Assembly (NCBI GenBank): GCA_021397835.1
Contig: JAJFZO010000537.1
Span: 744,001-808,000 of the forward strand
Direction: 5' to 3'
Origin: Moringa oleifera
Taxonomy: Eukaryota; Streptophyta; Magnoliopsida; Brassicales; Moringaceae
DNA length: 64,000 bases
Made by a program: the position numbers and the translations under genes. How positions within the stretch are numbered: position 1 is the first letter of the stretch; each line of letters begins with the position of its first letter. Positions 24,938-38,471 of this stretch are shown piece after piece. The notes below the pieces were generated by a model. It saw only the letters and a program-made list of their open reading frames with translations, had not been told where the DNA came from and did not search any database.

Positions 24938-26945
24938 TTTGGCATAACCTAAGACAAGTGAACGTCCAGGAGTTTAGGCAGCCAAACATAGATAATGGCA
25001 ATGGTCGAAAATATGTTGCTAAAGCATTGATCAGCATCGGAGAATAATCACATGCTCCATGAACAAAGCACTTCTTTTATTCAAATCAATTTAAATAGTG
25101 AAACCACAAAGTGGGGCATTGGCCACCGGTAGCAACTTACATCAAGAAAAGAAAACAATATCCTCCAAATGATCTAACAACTTATAGTGGCATCAACTTT
25201 GGGGACCTTTCTCTTCTTTTTCTGTTGGGGGGACACTTTTAATGTTTTGATAAACAAATTAGCATTAAACCTCGCTTAGAAATTAGCTAAGCCAAGCAAA
25301 CAAACATTATCATTCGTTCTAAGAGTATATCAAATAATAACAATTGGCTGATCCATCCCTGGATTCCAGATTCAATCTCTGACAGCTTGTTCCACATGAA
25401 AAGATAGATAAGTTTGGATTTTCACTTTAGCATGATTTACTCACAAATTCCATAAACCATATTCAGAGGACTGGTCTTTATCATTTCCATAATTGAGTCC
25501 AAGATAAGAAGGCAGCAGGGTTCAAAATTGAATTTCAAACAGCAAATTGACGGGAAATCTCACTGCATAGCTATGTTTAAGAGATAAAACCTGAACTCCA
25601 TTACCAAGTCCCAAGTTATAGATAGTTACTTAACATGTATATATATTATATTTGTCAAAATCTAAGATTCTAAACAAATTGCAGAGTATATGAGCATCAG
25701 TATGTTCATCAACCGAGAAGCCAAAAGAAGAGCAACCTGTTATACATGTTTCTTAACTCAAGAGTTAAAATAAGCAAGGAAAATTAAAATAAGAACATAT
25801 TTTTCCTGATAACCATATAGCAATGCACATTATCATCAAAGTAATTCAATATAAATACTACAAAATTAAAATGACGTTAGAAAGAAGAAAACAACATAAC
25901 AATGACGACAAACCACGAACATAAATCTGAAGAGATTAAGCTAGAAAAGGTGAGCGCAGCGAAGAAACCCAAACCTATTGAATAGAATTTCCAGCAACAC
26001 GGAAGAAACTCGGTGAATAAATTTATTTTTATATACAACACAGCGCCAAGAAAAATGAAAGAAAAAAGTGAAAGAAGAAAGGGAAAGAAGAGAAGCACGT
26101 GAATGAGCAAACCTACAGCGAAAGAAAAGGCTAATGAGTAGATTCTAGAAGAGAAGAGACAGATATTGAAGCAAAGAATACCTGCAAAAGACACAGACCT
26201 TTCAATGTAGACAAGCAATTGATTTATGGGCCTTATGCCCTTTTCAAAATTTCTTCCGTTGTTTCCTTTTGGGATTTCTCAGGTAAAGCTGTAAATCTTC
26301 GTCTTGCTCTGTGTTGTTGAAGCAATGGGAGTCATCGTCTCAGCTGCCGCTCCCTCTCTGCCATTTGTCGGAGCTCCGCGTTAAACGTCGCCGCATAGCG
26401 ATCACGTCAAAACCCAAAGCACCCATTTTACCGCTTCCTTACCGTGGGGAAAGAAGGTGATGTTGCAAGCAACCAAATGACTTAATGAAGTCAATCAAAC
26501 GAAGCCGTTTCGTCATTATTTGATGAAGCAACGCAGCATTTTAATTACAACATTAATTATCCTTTAAAAGAAAAATAAATTATAAATTATAATTACATAG
26601 TGAAGCCCAGAAGATCATTTAAATCAAGTTTTTAATCCATAAAGATTTCTAAGAATCCTTCAAAGCTAATGACTGCTGAGCTCCGGGGATTAAGCCTGGA
26701 AATACTCAAACATCCATTGAAGCCAGCTTTGATTCATTTACACAAGCAAAAGAATAAATCAGAACAAAGAAAAGATTAAACTGTTCTATGTTTGTCTTAA
26801 TTCTAAGATGTACAACCAGGCAGTATAAGCTCTAAATCTGGGTTAACATACTCAGGTAAGGTATCCTGCAGATAAGAGAAACTAGTAATTGTCAGTAGAG
26901 TAGATCCTGTAATTCAAAGTTCTTGATTGAAGGAGAAAGAACTTA
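24938..26945. other. 5' region, leader intron and promoter of the OTU gene
   Basis: No coding exon is seen. On the minus strand a GTATTC donor follows CTTTTGCAG near 26180, consistent with a non-coding first exon at about 26190-26340 and a leader intron of about 1.2 kb. The stretch 26290-26460 is the most GC-rich of this region and probably holds the promoter. The short interval 26470-26945 separates it from the 3' end of the murD remnant. Confidence 0.45.
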
Positions 26946-29900
26946 CTATGACGAGAAGGCAAGCCCCTGAAACACAGTTCCTCTGTGCTCAAACATCCTA
27001 AATTCATCAAAGCTAGCACAGCCTGGACTGAGTACAACAGTGTCACCTGCATTAAGGAAATATTGTCTAACACCAGACCATCCAAGTTAGGAAGGCAGGT
27101 TAACATTTTCACATCGAGAATAAGCCCAGCACATCACTAATGATGAATTTGAAGGCAGGTTTTCAACAATGCAGTTGTATATGGAAACCCACCAAGGAGT
27201 CATTTACCAATTTTAACCCATCTGATGAGAATTTCAAACCAATCTTTTCATTTGAATTGATGGATTGAATTAACTTCGAAATTAAGCAGCCTCCCAAAAG
27301 GAGCAAATGATTTGTTTAAATAGTATACCGACCCATATATTAAAGCAATATTTGAAATAAATGACGACAAACCATATGTGGCCATCATCCTAGCAAGATT
27401 GACAGCTGCCTTGAGATTTGCAGCTTCAATGCAGGGAACGCTAAGGCCACAATGTCTTGTGAATAAGTGATCCTGAAGATCCAAACTTGGGGCCACCCGT
27501 GCACATTTATCAATAATGTGTCAATGATTTATATTTCAAAAGGACATAAATAAAACCAAAAACTTTAGGCAGCCAAAATTTAAAATTTGAAACTGGTAAG
27601 AGGATATGAATGCACAAGCAGATTCACCACAATTAAATGCAAATGGAAAAGATAAATAGGATACAAACTGTGATGACACATTTATGATGATTTAGTGGTT
27701 CTATCAATTTTGCAAAACCATTTGATTCTTTCTCTCCACTCTGGACCTGCAAAAGAAGGGAACACTATGCAGGATTATTCATATGATCATCATAATCTTG
27801 TGCACTTGCCTTCCAGGAAAGTTCGAGGGATGAACAAGTCAAACATTACAATCCATTACAGATACACAGGATTGCAGTTAAGACATGCAAAGACAAGATT
27901 GACGGAAGGCTTTGGAAGAATGCTTCTTTCTGTAGAATGAAGTTCTATCAGAAAAGAAAGATAAATGTCTGGAAGCATCTGTTATTATTCAGAAGGAGCA
28001 CAAGACAAAGATGATGGAAGGGTTCTGTGATCATGGAATAACTTCGTATCTTCGTAAAGTTTTCAAGCATTAGGCACCAGGAAGAAGATTTTACTTTGAA
28101 TTTCATCATGTGCATAAACAGCTGATATGAAAAGGTGACAATTCACGATATTTCCATTTTTGAAACTGGATCCCATATAAGGAAGTTCATTTAATTTACA
28201 ATAACCTCTTATAAAACCTCAGCTAACCATTATGGAGTTGGTAGGATTCACCAACCAAAATAAGAATACAACATTCGCAATGCCACCAAGTAGAATGATG
28301 GACTTCTGTCCCTTCAGACCCATTGGTCCTGCATTTGTTGATTCAACATTAGTTGCCTTGCTATCATCAACCCATGTTACCCCATGGATATCCTTGTGAA
28401 CTTCATGATGATATTCATCACATTTGTTCCGCTTATGAAAACAACCAATTAATCAGATAATAAATATGTTAAAATGCAAGGATTTCGGAGTTTATAGTTG
28501 TTGCACTTTACTATGAATGGCTTATGCATTCACCAACAGATCAAGATAGTAATAAGTTTCTGAAAGAGAACTTTGACAGATTCCAAATACAGAAGGACCC
28601 ACTAAAGCAGATCCAACAGTAACACCTAATTAGGGTTTTGAAACGGAGGGATAGGGAAATGGTGGGAGTGAGGGAAGATTACACTTCAAAAATCGTAACA
28701 ATATTACTGTAGCATGGTGTCCTAGAAAAACTAATTTCTATGAGATGGGTATCACTGTTAACTTACCCAACTGCATCCGATGAGGTGCTGGCCTTAATTT
28801 TTCAAAAGTTGCGTCAATGGCTTTCATATTACTCCAACATCCAGTCACAAAACAGATAATGCAGCTACTGCAGCATCATGATAGTTATGTTCTCCTGTCG
28901 CTTTCATTGCACCCAACTCTAATTGTAAAGCAATTCCGATAGCAGGAACTTCCAAATTGGCAATTTTTGCTTCCATATCAATCTTTTTCCTCCAAGTAAC
29001 TATAGTTAGTTCCGCATATCATTCAGACGAATAAATACAGAAAGAAAATACATAACAAAGCAAAACTGCATCTGATTAGAGGTGCAACACATACGCCCAA
29101 GTATTATACATATACACATGGCATATACAGCACATGAACTATGGAGAATTTTTCCCCCTATCTACAGTTCTAGAATTTATTTTTAGGCTTCCATACACTA
29201 CTTTCATGTTGCAATCTTCGTTTGATGACATATATCCAAGACATCAAATAATAGATACTTCAAGCTCAGCTAGATTTCTTAAACATTTTCCCTGTTTTTG
29301 CTTGAGGTGGGAGATGAGGTAATGTTTAAGCCACCCATATATTTCAAAGTACATGCACTAGTTATATGAAACTTTTGTCAAGATGCAGAAGAAAGAGTTG
29401 TAGTTTATCTTACTTTCACTCCTAGAAAGGCGCCAATCCAAGCTAGGTTAAAGTTGTCCACATGGTCCCTCATTGCTTCATTCAGCTGCTGATTTCCTAG
29501 GAAGCATTATATGATTGATTGTTAAAAGACATTACCAACACTGAGTGCAAAACAAAAGTAATCACTATTTACAAAATAATTACAAAAGTAAATTGTATTT
29601 GGGTTGAAAGGGGACTAGAGGATGATGTTTAAGAACTCCTTACCATCCACGTGTTAAGTTTTTAAGGCAAGGGGAGGCAAATTTTAGATCTCATTCATAA
29701 AACTAGTCCTGTGCAGCAGTAGACAAGATGATGAACCCTGAAAAATGTCCAAAGATCGCATGAAAGTGCCTCTATTTAGGTTGAATGTAACTAAAACAAT
29801 TTTTTTTCTTTCTGTCACCATAATTCATTAGAAATTGCAAGAAGGTAGCGTAACTACAAGGCAAGGATGCAAGAATGTTCTTCAGAAATGAAGCAAAATG

Positions 29901-32392
29901 ATGCAATGTAAATTATTCCATGGTGCTTCAAACATATGTTGTTTCCTCTCTGATCTTTTACCTTCTTTTTTATTCCCTGTTTTATGGCGAGATCATCACA
30001 AATCAAAAACTAAGGTTGAAACTAAGATATTCTACTTCAATAGGTTTGAACTTCCAGCCTCTGACCTGAGATCTGCTGGAAAGTTCTCCGATCATTGCTG
30101 AGTGCAAAGCTCATTACATTAGTTAATGAAACGAATGGAAGGAAACAGGGTAAAACAAAATCTAAGTATGCCCCTCAACAAGAACTTCCACAAAGTATGA
30201 AGTCCACGTTTCACTGTGGAATTTTCAAAAAGATTTTTACATGAATCACTTGATCTAAGGAACAGATGTTGTGAGCTTTCAACAAATGATGTCATCTCTA
30301 CTCTCAAGTTTCATTTTAATGATATTTTCAGGACCTTGATCATTTTTCTAAATTAGAGTCTGATGAACCTATACTGGTTACAGTGATGAACATGCATGCT
30401 TGCACAGCCACATACCATAAGAAACTATACCCAGCTTGGCATTGGTCATGTGAGAAAATAAACGGCATTTTGACACTGCATAATTTCTCGTTGTCTTGTG
30501 CCTTTCTAAATGATCAGGGGTAAGGTTTAATATCACAGAAACCTGCAGAATAGTGCTACAACATAATCATAGTTAACACTAAGGGAAAATACATATACGG
30601 GGAAAGCAGGGCAATTGCATGCAATCCTGTATAAGCACTCACCGAAGGGCAGAAATACTTGCTTGGAATTTCCATCTGATAGCTGCTAACCTCCACTACT
30701 GCAACCTGAAAAATGTTCCTATGTAAGATTAACAATAAGGCTTTCCAAATATTTGAAACTTTACATGAGGCTGAAATCCTATAGTCTGCAATCTTTAAGG
30801 GTGCCACTTAAGAAAATAAAATAAAAAATAGGAAGAAAATGTCTGCTTAACAATCAAACCCACCTGAAACCTGGATTTTGCAGAAGGCACAGTGAAGCAA
30901 TCAAAGCAGTTTCTGATAGTGGAGTCCCAAAGTTGCCTTCCACAAAAGCCTTAATTTCAAAATGACTTAGCATCTACCTTCCAATAATACAAAAAATACA
31001 AATAAAAATAATAAAAAAATGAATGAGTGAAACAAAAGACTTCTACACTCAAAAAGCACATTATCAACTCACAGAAGCACAGATACACGCTGAGACAAAT
31101 CACCCAAGAGTTCAAAGGAGGACGGGAATAAATGTTCTATCAGTTCTTGTGAAAATTTCCTTTTGTGGCTACTTCACATCTCTAATTTTCAGATTTTCAC
31201 AAATAGCTTCCAACTCGATTTCTTCTTTCTCTTTTCTCTTGAGTGTAAGAAAGTGCTTTTTTGATAGTAAATGGGTCAGATTTCAGTCACCTTCCTTAAC
31301 GGTAAAAGACCTTTATTGCCAAACTAAAAAGAGTTATCTTGAAGAGGATATGAAAGGAAGCAAAGAGAAATCTGGAAAAATCTGTCCAGAAAAAGTAACA
31401 ACAGTCGATTTTCCATTGTTTCCAGTTACTGCTAAGATTTTGATACTTTTGGAAGAACTTCTGCGGCAAAATCCAACTCAGACATAGTCTGCTTTCCCTA
31501 CATTTAGAGAACAAAATCACTTTTAGAAAAAAAAAAAAAAAAAACCAAACACTAATAGCAAAATTCTTAAGACTATTAGATAAAATCATCAGAGATATTG
31601 CAAAATTATGTTAAGGCCCAAAACTTTGAAAAAGCTCCTGACCAAATTGCAAATTGCTTTGCATGATTTACACCTTCAAATACTTTAAATAAAGTTCTAA
31701 AAACATCCAATAACATTAATAACTCAAAATGTAAACCAATGCACACAAGTACTATATAAATGCATTTTATCTCAAAATGTAGACCAACATACACAAGTAC
31801 AATATAAATTCATTTATAATATAAACCAAACGAAGTGACTTTTCATTTACCAACTCCCTAGGGAACCAGAGGTTCCTCATTTTTGCATTCTAGTATCCAT
31901 AGGTAGACTATAAGACAGTCATTGTTAATTTCTCTAGCAAAGTGCTTTTTAAATACAAAGAAACATACTACTGTAACAAACCAGAAAGACCATAGTTTTC
32001 AAGAGAAACTCCAGGGGAAAGAACCACCAAGTCTGCTTCCTTTAAAAGCTCTTTATCAACTTGTCCAAGAATTGTTCTGAAAACATTTTGATTCACGAAA
32101 GGCAGATCTTTCTGCAACCCAGTGAACAAGTTAACCTTCAGTATAAGCACAAATGGACATACAAGTACATTACAGAGGCACAGTTTCATGCACATACCTG
32201 TGCAAATACCTCTTAGAGGGGGGGAAAAAAAGAGATAATATATTTTGAAATAAAACAAAATGGTATTAGAGATAATACACCGCCGTACCTCGATAGACTC
32301 AGATTCTCATTCTGGTCAATGGCTAAAACAGAAGCACCTCTAGCAAGAGCAAGTCGGGCTGCAGTTCTTCCAGATTTTCCCAAACCAATAAC
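26946..32392 (-). pseudogene. murD: murD-like UDP-MurNAc-L-Ala:D-Glu ligase, broken
   Basis: Twelve exon-like blocks in murD order are found: 32392-32289, about 32111-31971, 31488-31382, 30973-30864, 30705-30643, 30542-30416, 29496-29414, 28982-28767, 28400-28270, 27746-27669, 27485-27373 and 27046-26946. They cover the N-terminal Rossmann motif V-I-G-L-G-K-S-G, the ATP loop T-G-N-N-G-K-S-T, E-V-S-S-Y-Q-M-E, L-N-L-T-P-D-H-L-E-R-H, W-V-D-D-S-K-A-T-N and the C-terminal [11 protein letters not shown]. Damage seen: incompatible phases at the first two blocks; a one-base loss in 31488-31382, whose donor reads AT instead of GT; a one-base loss in 30973-30864; an in-frame TGA and a frameshift in 28982-28767; and an indel in 27485-27373. 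The first exon with start and transit peptide was not found. The intact enzyme adds D-glutamate in peptidoglycan precursor synthesis, in plants presumably in the plastid. Confidence 0.88.
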
Positions 32393-33782
32393 CTGGAATC
32401 CAAGTTTAATGTTCCTCCCATCTCTAATAATTTTGTAATATTCTCATCATATTTAATTCACACATTCCTAAATAACAGCTAGCACAAAACGAGAAGCACA
32501 TTGAATAAGCAAGATGAGTACACTTTCATCTCAGCAGGTACAAATACTCGAAAGTTAGTTACATGTGAGTTTACATTTTCAAATCCATACAGTTTTGTTC
32601 CATCTTAACTTAGGATAATCTAAACCGGACCCAATTATGTGCGGGTGTCTTTGTCAATGAGTTTGCAATGCTACTTATCTGAACTGCTTACAGAACAAAC
32701 ACTGATCTCATTTTCTTGTTCACGAGTTCAATTTCAAACCAAGATTCAACAAAAGCAAAGAACATTCATGAACTCAATGAAATATTTCTCTTACAGAAAT
32801 TAGATGGCCTCTGCTAGGACCATATATTGTATAAAATTTGTCTGTTTCCTCCATTAGTAAATTTTTTTCCACAACTAACTCTTCAGCATGCTATCAACCA
32901 TCAACTCAACCATATCACTTTTTATAAGTTCCATGATCAGTTTCGCCTCACAAAACCATATAAGTAATTAAATAAATCTTGCTTGAATCCTTGCAAATGT
33001 AAGATTGATGTAACTCAAATCATTACAAGGATAAGATATCAGTATAGCTTATTTACAGGAGCTGAAATGAGCAAATTCCTAAAAAGAGTCAAACTTTCCT
33101 TTTGTGAAAGAGAGCCTATGGCAGTTAGCAGCAATCAAGGAAAAGTATGTCAATTTTATAAATATTTAAAACAAAATAATTGGTAAAATTAAACACTATA
33201 TCATAAAAGCAGTTAAACTTAACATTAGAGAAGTCCTTCTGTTTCTGCATGGTATGCACTCATGCACCCCTCAACCACTCTGCAGTAACTGAACAAAATA
33301 GGTCAAATCAAAAGGTTAACACTGGTCACATAGAGAGCAGACTCTCCTCAACCATGCGTTCACATTGTACTTCAATAGACACCAGAGTTCCTTCCTCTCA
33401 TTATTAGCTTTCAACTTTAATAAAACCAGAGCTTCGTGTATCAGCGCCATAGATGCATCAGAGTACACTTTTCTCATCTCATTCTCAACAATAGCAGCCT
33501 AAAAGTTCGAAAGATTACTGTCAATTTGTATTATTTTGTCTTCTCTAATTCTTTTGCAAGCAATATCTCCTAAGCCATGCTTACTAGGACAGTTTCTGAC
33601 ATACCCAAGCTCAACGCTTACTATAATCACAACATTGCTACTCATTACTTGTTAAAAAATATATCATAGACAAAACTCTATCAAATTTTTGAAAATTTGA
33701 GATAACTGAAAATCACATCATAGTTTATAAAATAATAAGAAAAATGTGAATTAATACTTAGCTAATTTTATCAATTTAGTAC
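32393..33782. other. Spacer upstream of the murD remnant
   Basis: The missing first exon of murD would be expected here or further right, but no start codon with a transit-peptide-like frame was recognised. On the minus strand, 33498-33316 is an open frame of 60 codons after a TTTTAG acceptor-like site, ending in TAA and unrelated to any family I recognise. It could be a leftover exon or chance. The rest is AT-rich without coding signal. Confidence 0.4.
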
Positions 33783-34461
33783 ATCAAAAAGAATGAGAAT
33801 CGCTTCTTGTTAGATTTGGTAGATTACCAAATTCAAGAACAACAATATAATTGAGAATCGTCTCCTAACTGATTTTATATAATTCAATATCTTAAGTTGA
33901 ATAAGAATCACTTTCTGAAGGTCACCAACATCAAGGCAATAGGATGAACAAAAATCACTTCCTAGTTTGGCCTCATAAAATCAAAGTAACTGGAAGGAGA
34001 ATCATTTCCTTGTTAACTTTATCAATCCAAAGTAACTAAATGAGTGTGATTTACTTTTTAGTTGATTCTACAAATCTAGTGCACTGAAGAAGAATAAGAA
34101 TTGCTTTCTAATGGGATTAATGAGAATCACTTCCTAAATTATTCTACAAAATTCGGTATCTCAAGTTGAATGAAAATTGCTTCTTAAAGGTTACCAAAAT
34201 CATGATAATAAGATAAATAAGAATTGTTTCTTAAAGTTACCAAAATCAAGACAACAAGATGAAAAATCAAAGTAATAGAAAGAATGAAACTGCTTTTTAG
34301 TTGACTCTACCAATCTAGAATAACCAAATGAATGTGAGTCCCTTTTTGAGCTGATTTTGCAAATTCAGTATATCAAGATGAATAAGAATCACTTCTTAAT
34401 GGACTACTATTAATGAGTAATAAGATGAATATGAATCACTTCCTATTTAACTCTACTTTTT
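33783..34461 (+). repeat. Minisatellite of about 14 degenerate ~48-bp units
   Basis: Units begin with a core like AGAATCACTTCCTAA and recur near 33790, 33853, 33904, 33951, 33998, 34047, 34097, 34123, 34173, 34220, 34287, 34335, 34386 and 34433. Neighbouring units differ, but similar variants recur every four to six units. For example, the variants ending in AAGTTGAATA near 33852 and 34123, or with GGTTACCAAAATCA near 34173 and 34220, suggest expansion by multi-unit blocks. The array ends just before the Gypsy coding remnant. No coding potential is seen. Confidence 0.88.
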
Positions 34462-34509
34462 TAAAGAAAAAAATGATAAAAAATGAAAGAAGATAAGTGC
34501 TTGTTTGAT

Positions 34510-36245
34510 TAGTTACAAGGGGCACAAATGTTTTCTAACATTGATTTGAAATTAGGGTATCAACTTAAATTGTCAGAACCAAATCTTCCAAAGACTACTT
34601 CCACACTACATATACACATTGTGAATTTTTAGTGATGTCAGTTAACTAATGCTCTAGCTGCATTATGGCGTAGATGAATAGGATACTTTAACCCTATTTG
34701 GATAAATTTATGATTGTTTTTATTAACGATATTTTTGTATATTCAAAGATAAAGAGGAATATGAAAATCATTTTAAGAATTATTTTACAAACCCTAAGAG
34801 ATAAACAATTATATGCTAAGTTGAGTAAATGTGAATTTTGGTTAGACCATTTGTACTTTTGGGACATGATTTCTAGACAAGGATTTGAAGTTGATTCAAA
34901 AAAGATTGAAGCAATAGTAAAATAGGAATCATAAAAAATGTTGCTGTAGCTTCTTGAGGTTAGTTGGTTACTATTGCCAGTTGTTGAGGGTTTTTCATTA
35001 ATTACAACCCCCTTAACTAAACAAATTCCAAAAAATATAGCTTTTCAATGGACTGAAGCATGTCAAAAGAGTTTTTAAAATTTGAAATAGAAGTTAACTG
35101 CAGCTCCGATATTATCTGTTACTAACGGTAGTAGTGGATTTATAATATACAATGATGCTTCAAATCAAGGTTTAGGGTATATGCTTATGCAACACGGCAA
35201 GGTAATTGCTTATGATTCTAGACAATTAAAGCCTTATAAATTATCTTACCTTACACACGAGCTAGATGCAATGGTATTTACTTTAAAGATATGGAGACAC
35301 TACTTGTATGAATAGACATTTTAGAAATTTATTAATCACAAAAGCCTAAAGTACCTAATGAGCCAGAAGGCATTGAACATAAGGCAAAGAAGATGGCTCG
35401 AGTTGCTAAAATACTATGATTTTACTATTGAGTATCTATAAGAAAGGCTAATGTAGTTGCAGATATATTGAGTTAGAAGTCCAATGAATATGGCACAAAT
35501 ACAAGTACCTGCCTTACTTTCCTTGATTCAATTGAGGGCTATGAATGTGAATTTAAATCTATAAACAGATGGAGCATTAATAGCTATTTTTCAAGTAAAA
35601 CTAGTTGTTCATATTAGAATCAAAGAACTACAAAATCTCTAGATCCTCAACTAGCTACTAAGATTAAGGTAATGAAAAAAGGAAAAGGTAAGGAAGGTTT
35701 GAGAATGCTCAAAGAGCTAAAAATGGTATAGGATATAATTAAGAAAGTGAAAACGGTCAAAGAAAGGTTAATGGTTGCACAAGATAGACAAAAAAGTTAT
35801 GCTCACTAACATAGACAAAAAATAAAATATGAAGTTGGTACAAAGTTTTTCTCTAAAGTTTCACCATAGAAAGGGATAATTCGATTTAGGAAGAAATGAA
35901 AGTTAAGTCTTCAATACATAGGTCTATATGAAATTTTAGATAGAGTTGGTCCATTAGCATACAAACTTGCTTTGCCTGCAAAAATATCTTAAGTCCACAA
36001 TGTCTTCCTTGTGAGCATGCTCCGAAGACATAGATCTAATCTTACTCATGTGCTTAGAGATTTGAAAATAGAAATTTCAAAAATATTGAGTTATAATCAA
36101 AAATCGATCGAAATTATAAGGTATAAAATGAAATAACTCAAAAATTTAGAAATACCTTTAGTTAAGGTGTTATGAAGGAATCATAAATGAGAAGAAGCTA
36201 CTTGGGAAATTAAGATGTATGTGAGATAACAATATCGTCATTTGT
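34510..36245 (+). pseudogene. Chromovirus pol remnant lacking the integrase core
   Basis: RT sequence is visible from about 34510. Its catalytic F-I-D-D motif reads F-I-N-D (near 34720), and the following K-x-S-K-C-E-F-W motif is intact. RNase H (about 35060-35480) ends with A-N-V-V-A-D. From about 35490 the frame passes from the spacer after RNase H almost directly into the integrase C-terminal region (A-Q-D-R-Q-K-S-Y-A near 35780; K-V-S-P; H-N-V-F-x-V-S-M-L-R near 36000). The zinc-binding and DDE integrase core are therefore deleted. A chromodomain-like E-E-A-T-W-E motif closes it near 36200. Multiple stops show it is dead. Confidence 0.85.
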
Positions 36246-36293
36246 TCATAGTTATTGAATTTTAAGGATAAAATTTTTAAAGTAGAAGAGAGT

Positions 36294-38471
36294 TGTAATA
36301 TCATTACTTTCACAGCACTCACATACCATGATTACAGGCGCACATGTAATCACATATATATTGATATGTGTTTAAATGTGTAAACTATATACTTGATACT
36401 TGTTAAAGATTGTTATGTATAAATCACATGAATTTTAAAAGATTGTTATTAATACTTAAAAGTATGCTAGGTATGTCATGAATTACATAGTTCATAAAAA
36501 GTAAACTGAAATTTTATAAGGATTAAAAGATAAAAAGATAAAGAAATCTAGTAACTTTGTCAAAACTTTATATGTACTAAGAGACAATAACTACCTCACC
36601 CTTCTTCTTTCTTATAAATTATATCTTATAAATTGAATAAAATCTCTCTAGCTACATTTATCTTACATAAATTTTAGGAGAAAACACAAAAAAAGAAAAG
36701 AACTAAAGAAGAAGAACTAGACAAGCAAGTTGACAAATTGAGTTAGAGTGATTTGAATTAACTTGGAGGTAAGTAAAATAAGTTAGGAGTTTATAATTAT
36801 TCTCCATTTTCATCCTTAGGTATCATTAATTGATCTATATAATAAGTGAATACATAATTTTGGAGCTAGTATAAAGATCAAGATCAGAGATTTATTAACG
36901 GATATAAGAATATCCTGTTTAGGGTAGCAAATTAAGACATAGTTTTCATAGGTTTAGAATTTGAATTTGGCAAAATATAAAATACGAAACTTATAGCTAA
37001 GAAGATAAGATAAATAAGTGCAAATTATTTTGGCTAAATAACAAGAATCGAAAGAGTTATGGCTTGATTACTAAGCTAAAATCAAAAGATAAGTTGTAGA
37101 AAATGAAATTTAGTAAAGTGTTAACTTAGTTAAGTTTAAAGAGCAAATTTAGTTTCTATCCAAATGATTAATTTCAATATATAAAATATGAAGTGATAAA
37201 TTAGTTGTGCATAAGAAAAAAAGTAAACTTGAGCATAAGAATGAGAGCTAAGTACAGTAAAGTGCAATGAAATTACGAAAATAAAAATTCAACTTAGCTC
37301 ATCCTCATACATGATTATGCTTGCAAATATCATAATAATATACCTTACATAATAATAGGACAATTGCAACGTTAGAAAAGGCAAGGAGGAGGAAGTTTAC
37401 ATATAAGCAAAAACTTTAAAGCTACAAGAGAGAAGTATAAGCAAATTATATGGTTGAATGTGTAAAAAGAGGTTATATATTTGAGTTATAAAATGGATTG
37501 GTGCCTTGAATCATTGTTTGAACATTTAAATGTATATTGGACTTGCTAGATGAGTACTTGCATAATTAAATAAAAAGAAAATAAACAAGTAGTGACTTAA
37601 TTGATAAGATATACAATTCCAGATATAACACAAGATACTTCATTAGCCAAAGGTCGATGACACGAAATCGCTTTCTTTGACCATGACCCTATGATACAGA
37701 AAATATAAAGATATGATATAATCCTATGGATCAATATATTCACATGAAATATCTTGCAGGTCACAAAACATAAAAAAAATGAAATTATATGGTACTTGCA
37801 GATGTTTGTTTGTATTTAATCTTTGATAGGTAAGGATAACATGTTTGGTAATAACTTGTGGTTTGGATAATATATTTGGCATGACTAATTATTGTTATAT
37901 GTTTATACTTACTGAGTTATGACTCATTAAATTACAAATAAATTTTAAGATTAATAAAGTTGGAAAGCAAAGTCCTCAATAAACTTTGAAAATCATATGG
38001 AGTACAGGTCGACGACCTATCCTTTTCTACGTTCTCTCCTCTTAAGTACTTTTGTATACTTAATACTAGTGAAAAGTTCTATAATTATGTATATATATAA
38101 CAAGAGGGTTAAGATATGTGATGTAAAAGAAAACTTCTTTAGTTTTGTACTCCAACTTAGTTGTACAATGTATGAATGTTGACTTTTCTTATATGAAACA
38201 TGCTTTAAGGGTCACATGTTTATGTTAATTGCATGAAAAAATAAATGATGATTCTCTACAATGATAAAACATGATATGACATCATATGATGTGATAGAAA
38301 CTATATATATATAGAAATAAGTCAATTTTTTTCATTTACATTATAATGGTATGTATAAGTAGTTAACTCATACAACTATAAATTGGATGCATGATTAGTA
38401 ATTAGATTTGGGTTTATATTGAATTTGAAAATGAGATATCCAAATTGACATTGTGTAAAATTTATTTTGTT
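36294..38471 (+). repeat. Presumed 3' LTR of the chromovirus remnant
   Basis: It begins TGTAATATC immediately after the purine tract, as in chromovirus LTRs. No 5' LTR is present in the window to confirm its length. The body is AT-rich, without genes, and merges into a tandem repeat at 38472. Confidence 0.55.

Noticed and set aside
31023..31487. A 154-codon open frame on the plus strand
   Set aside because: It is antisense to the murD exon at 31488-31382 and to AT-rich intron sequence; no domain is visible.
33783..34461. The regular ~48-bp array considered as a CRISPR-like array
   Set aside because: The DNA is plant nuclear. The units are degenerate over their whole length, with no constant repeat and variable spacer pattern, and no cas genes are present.
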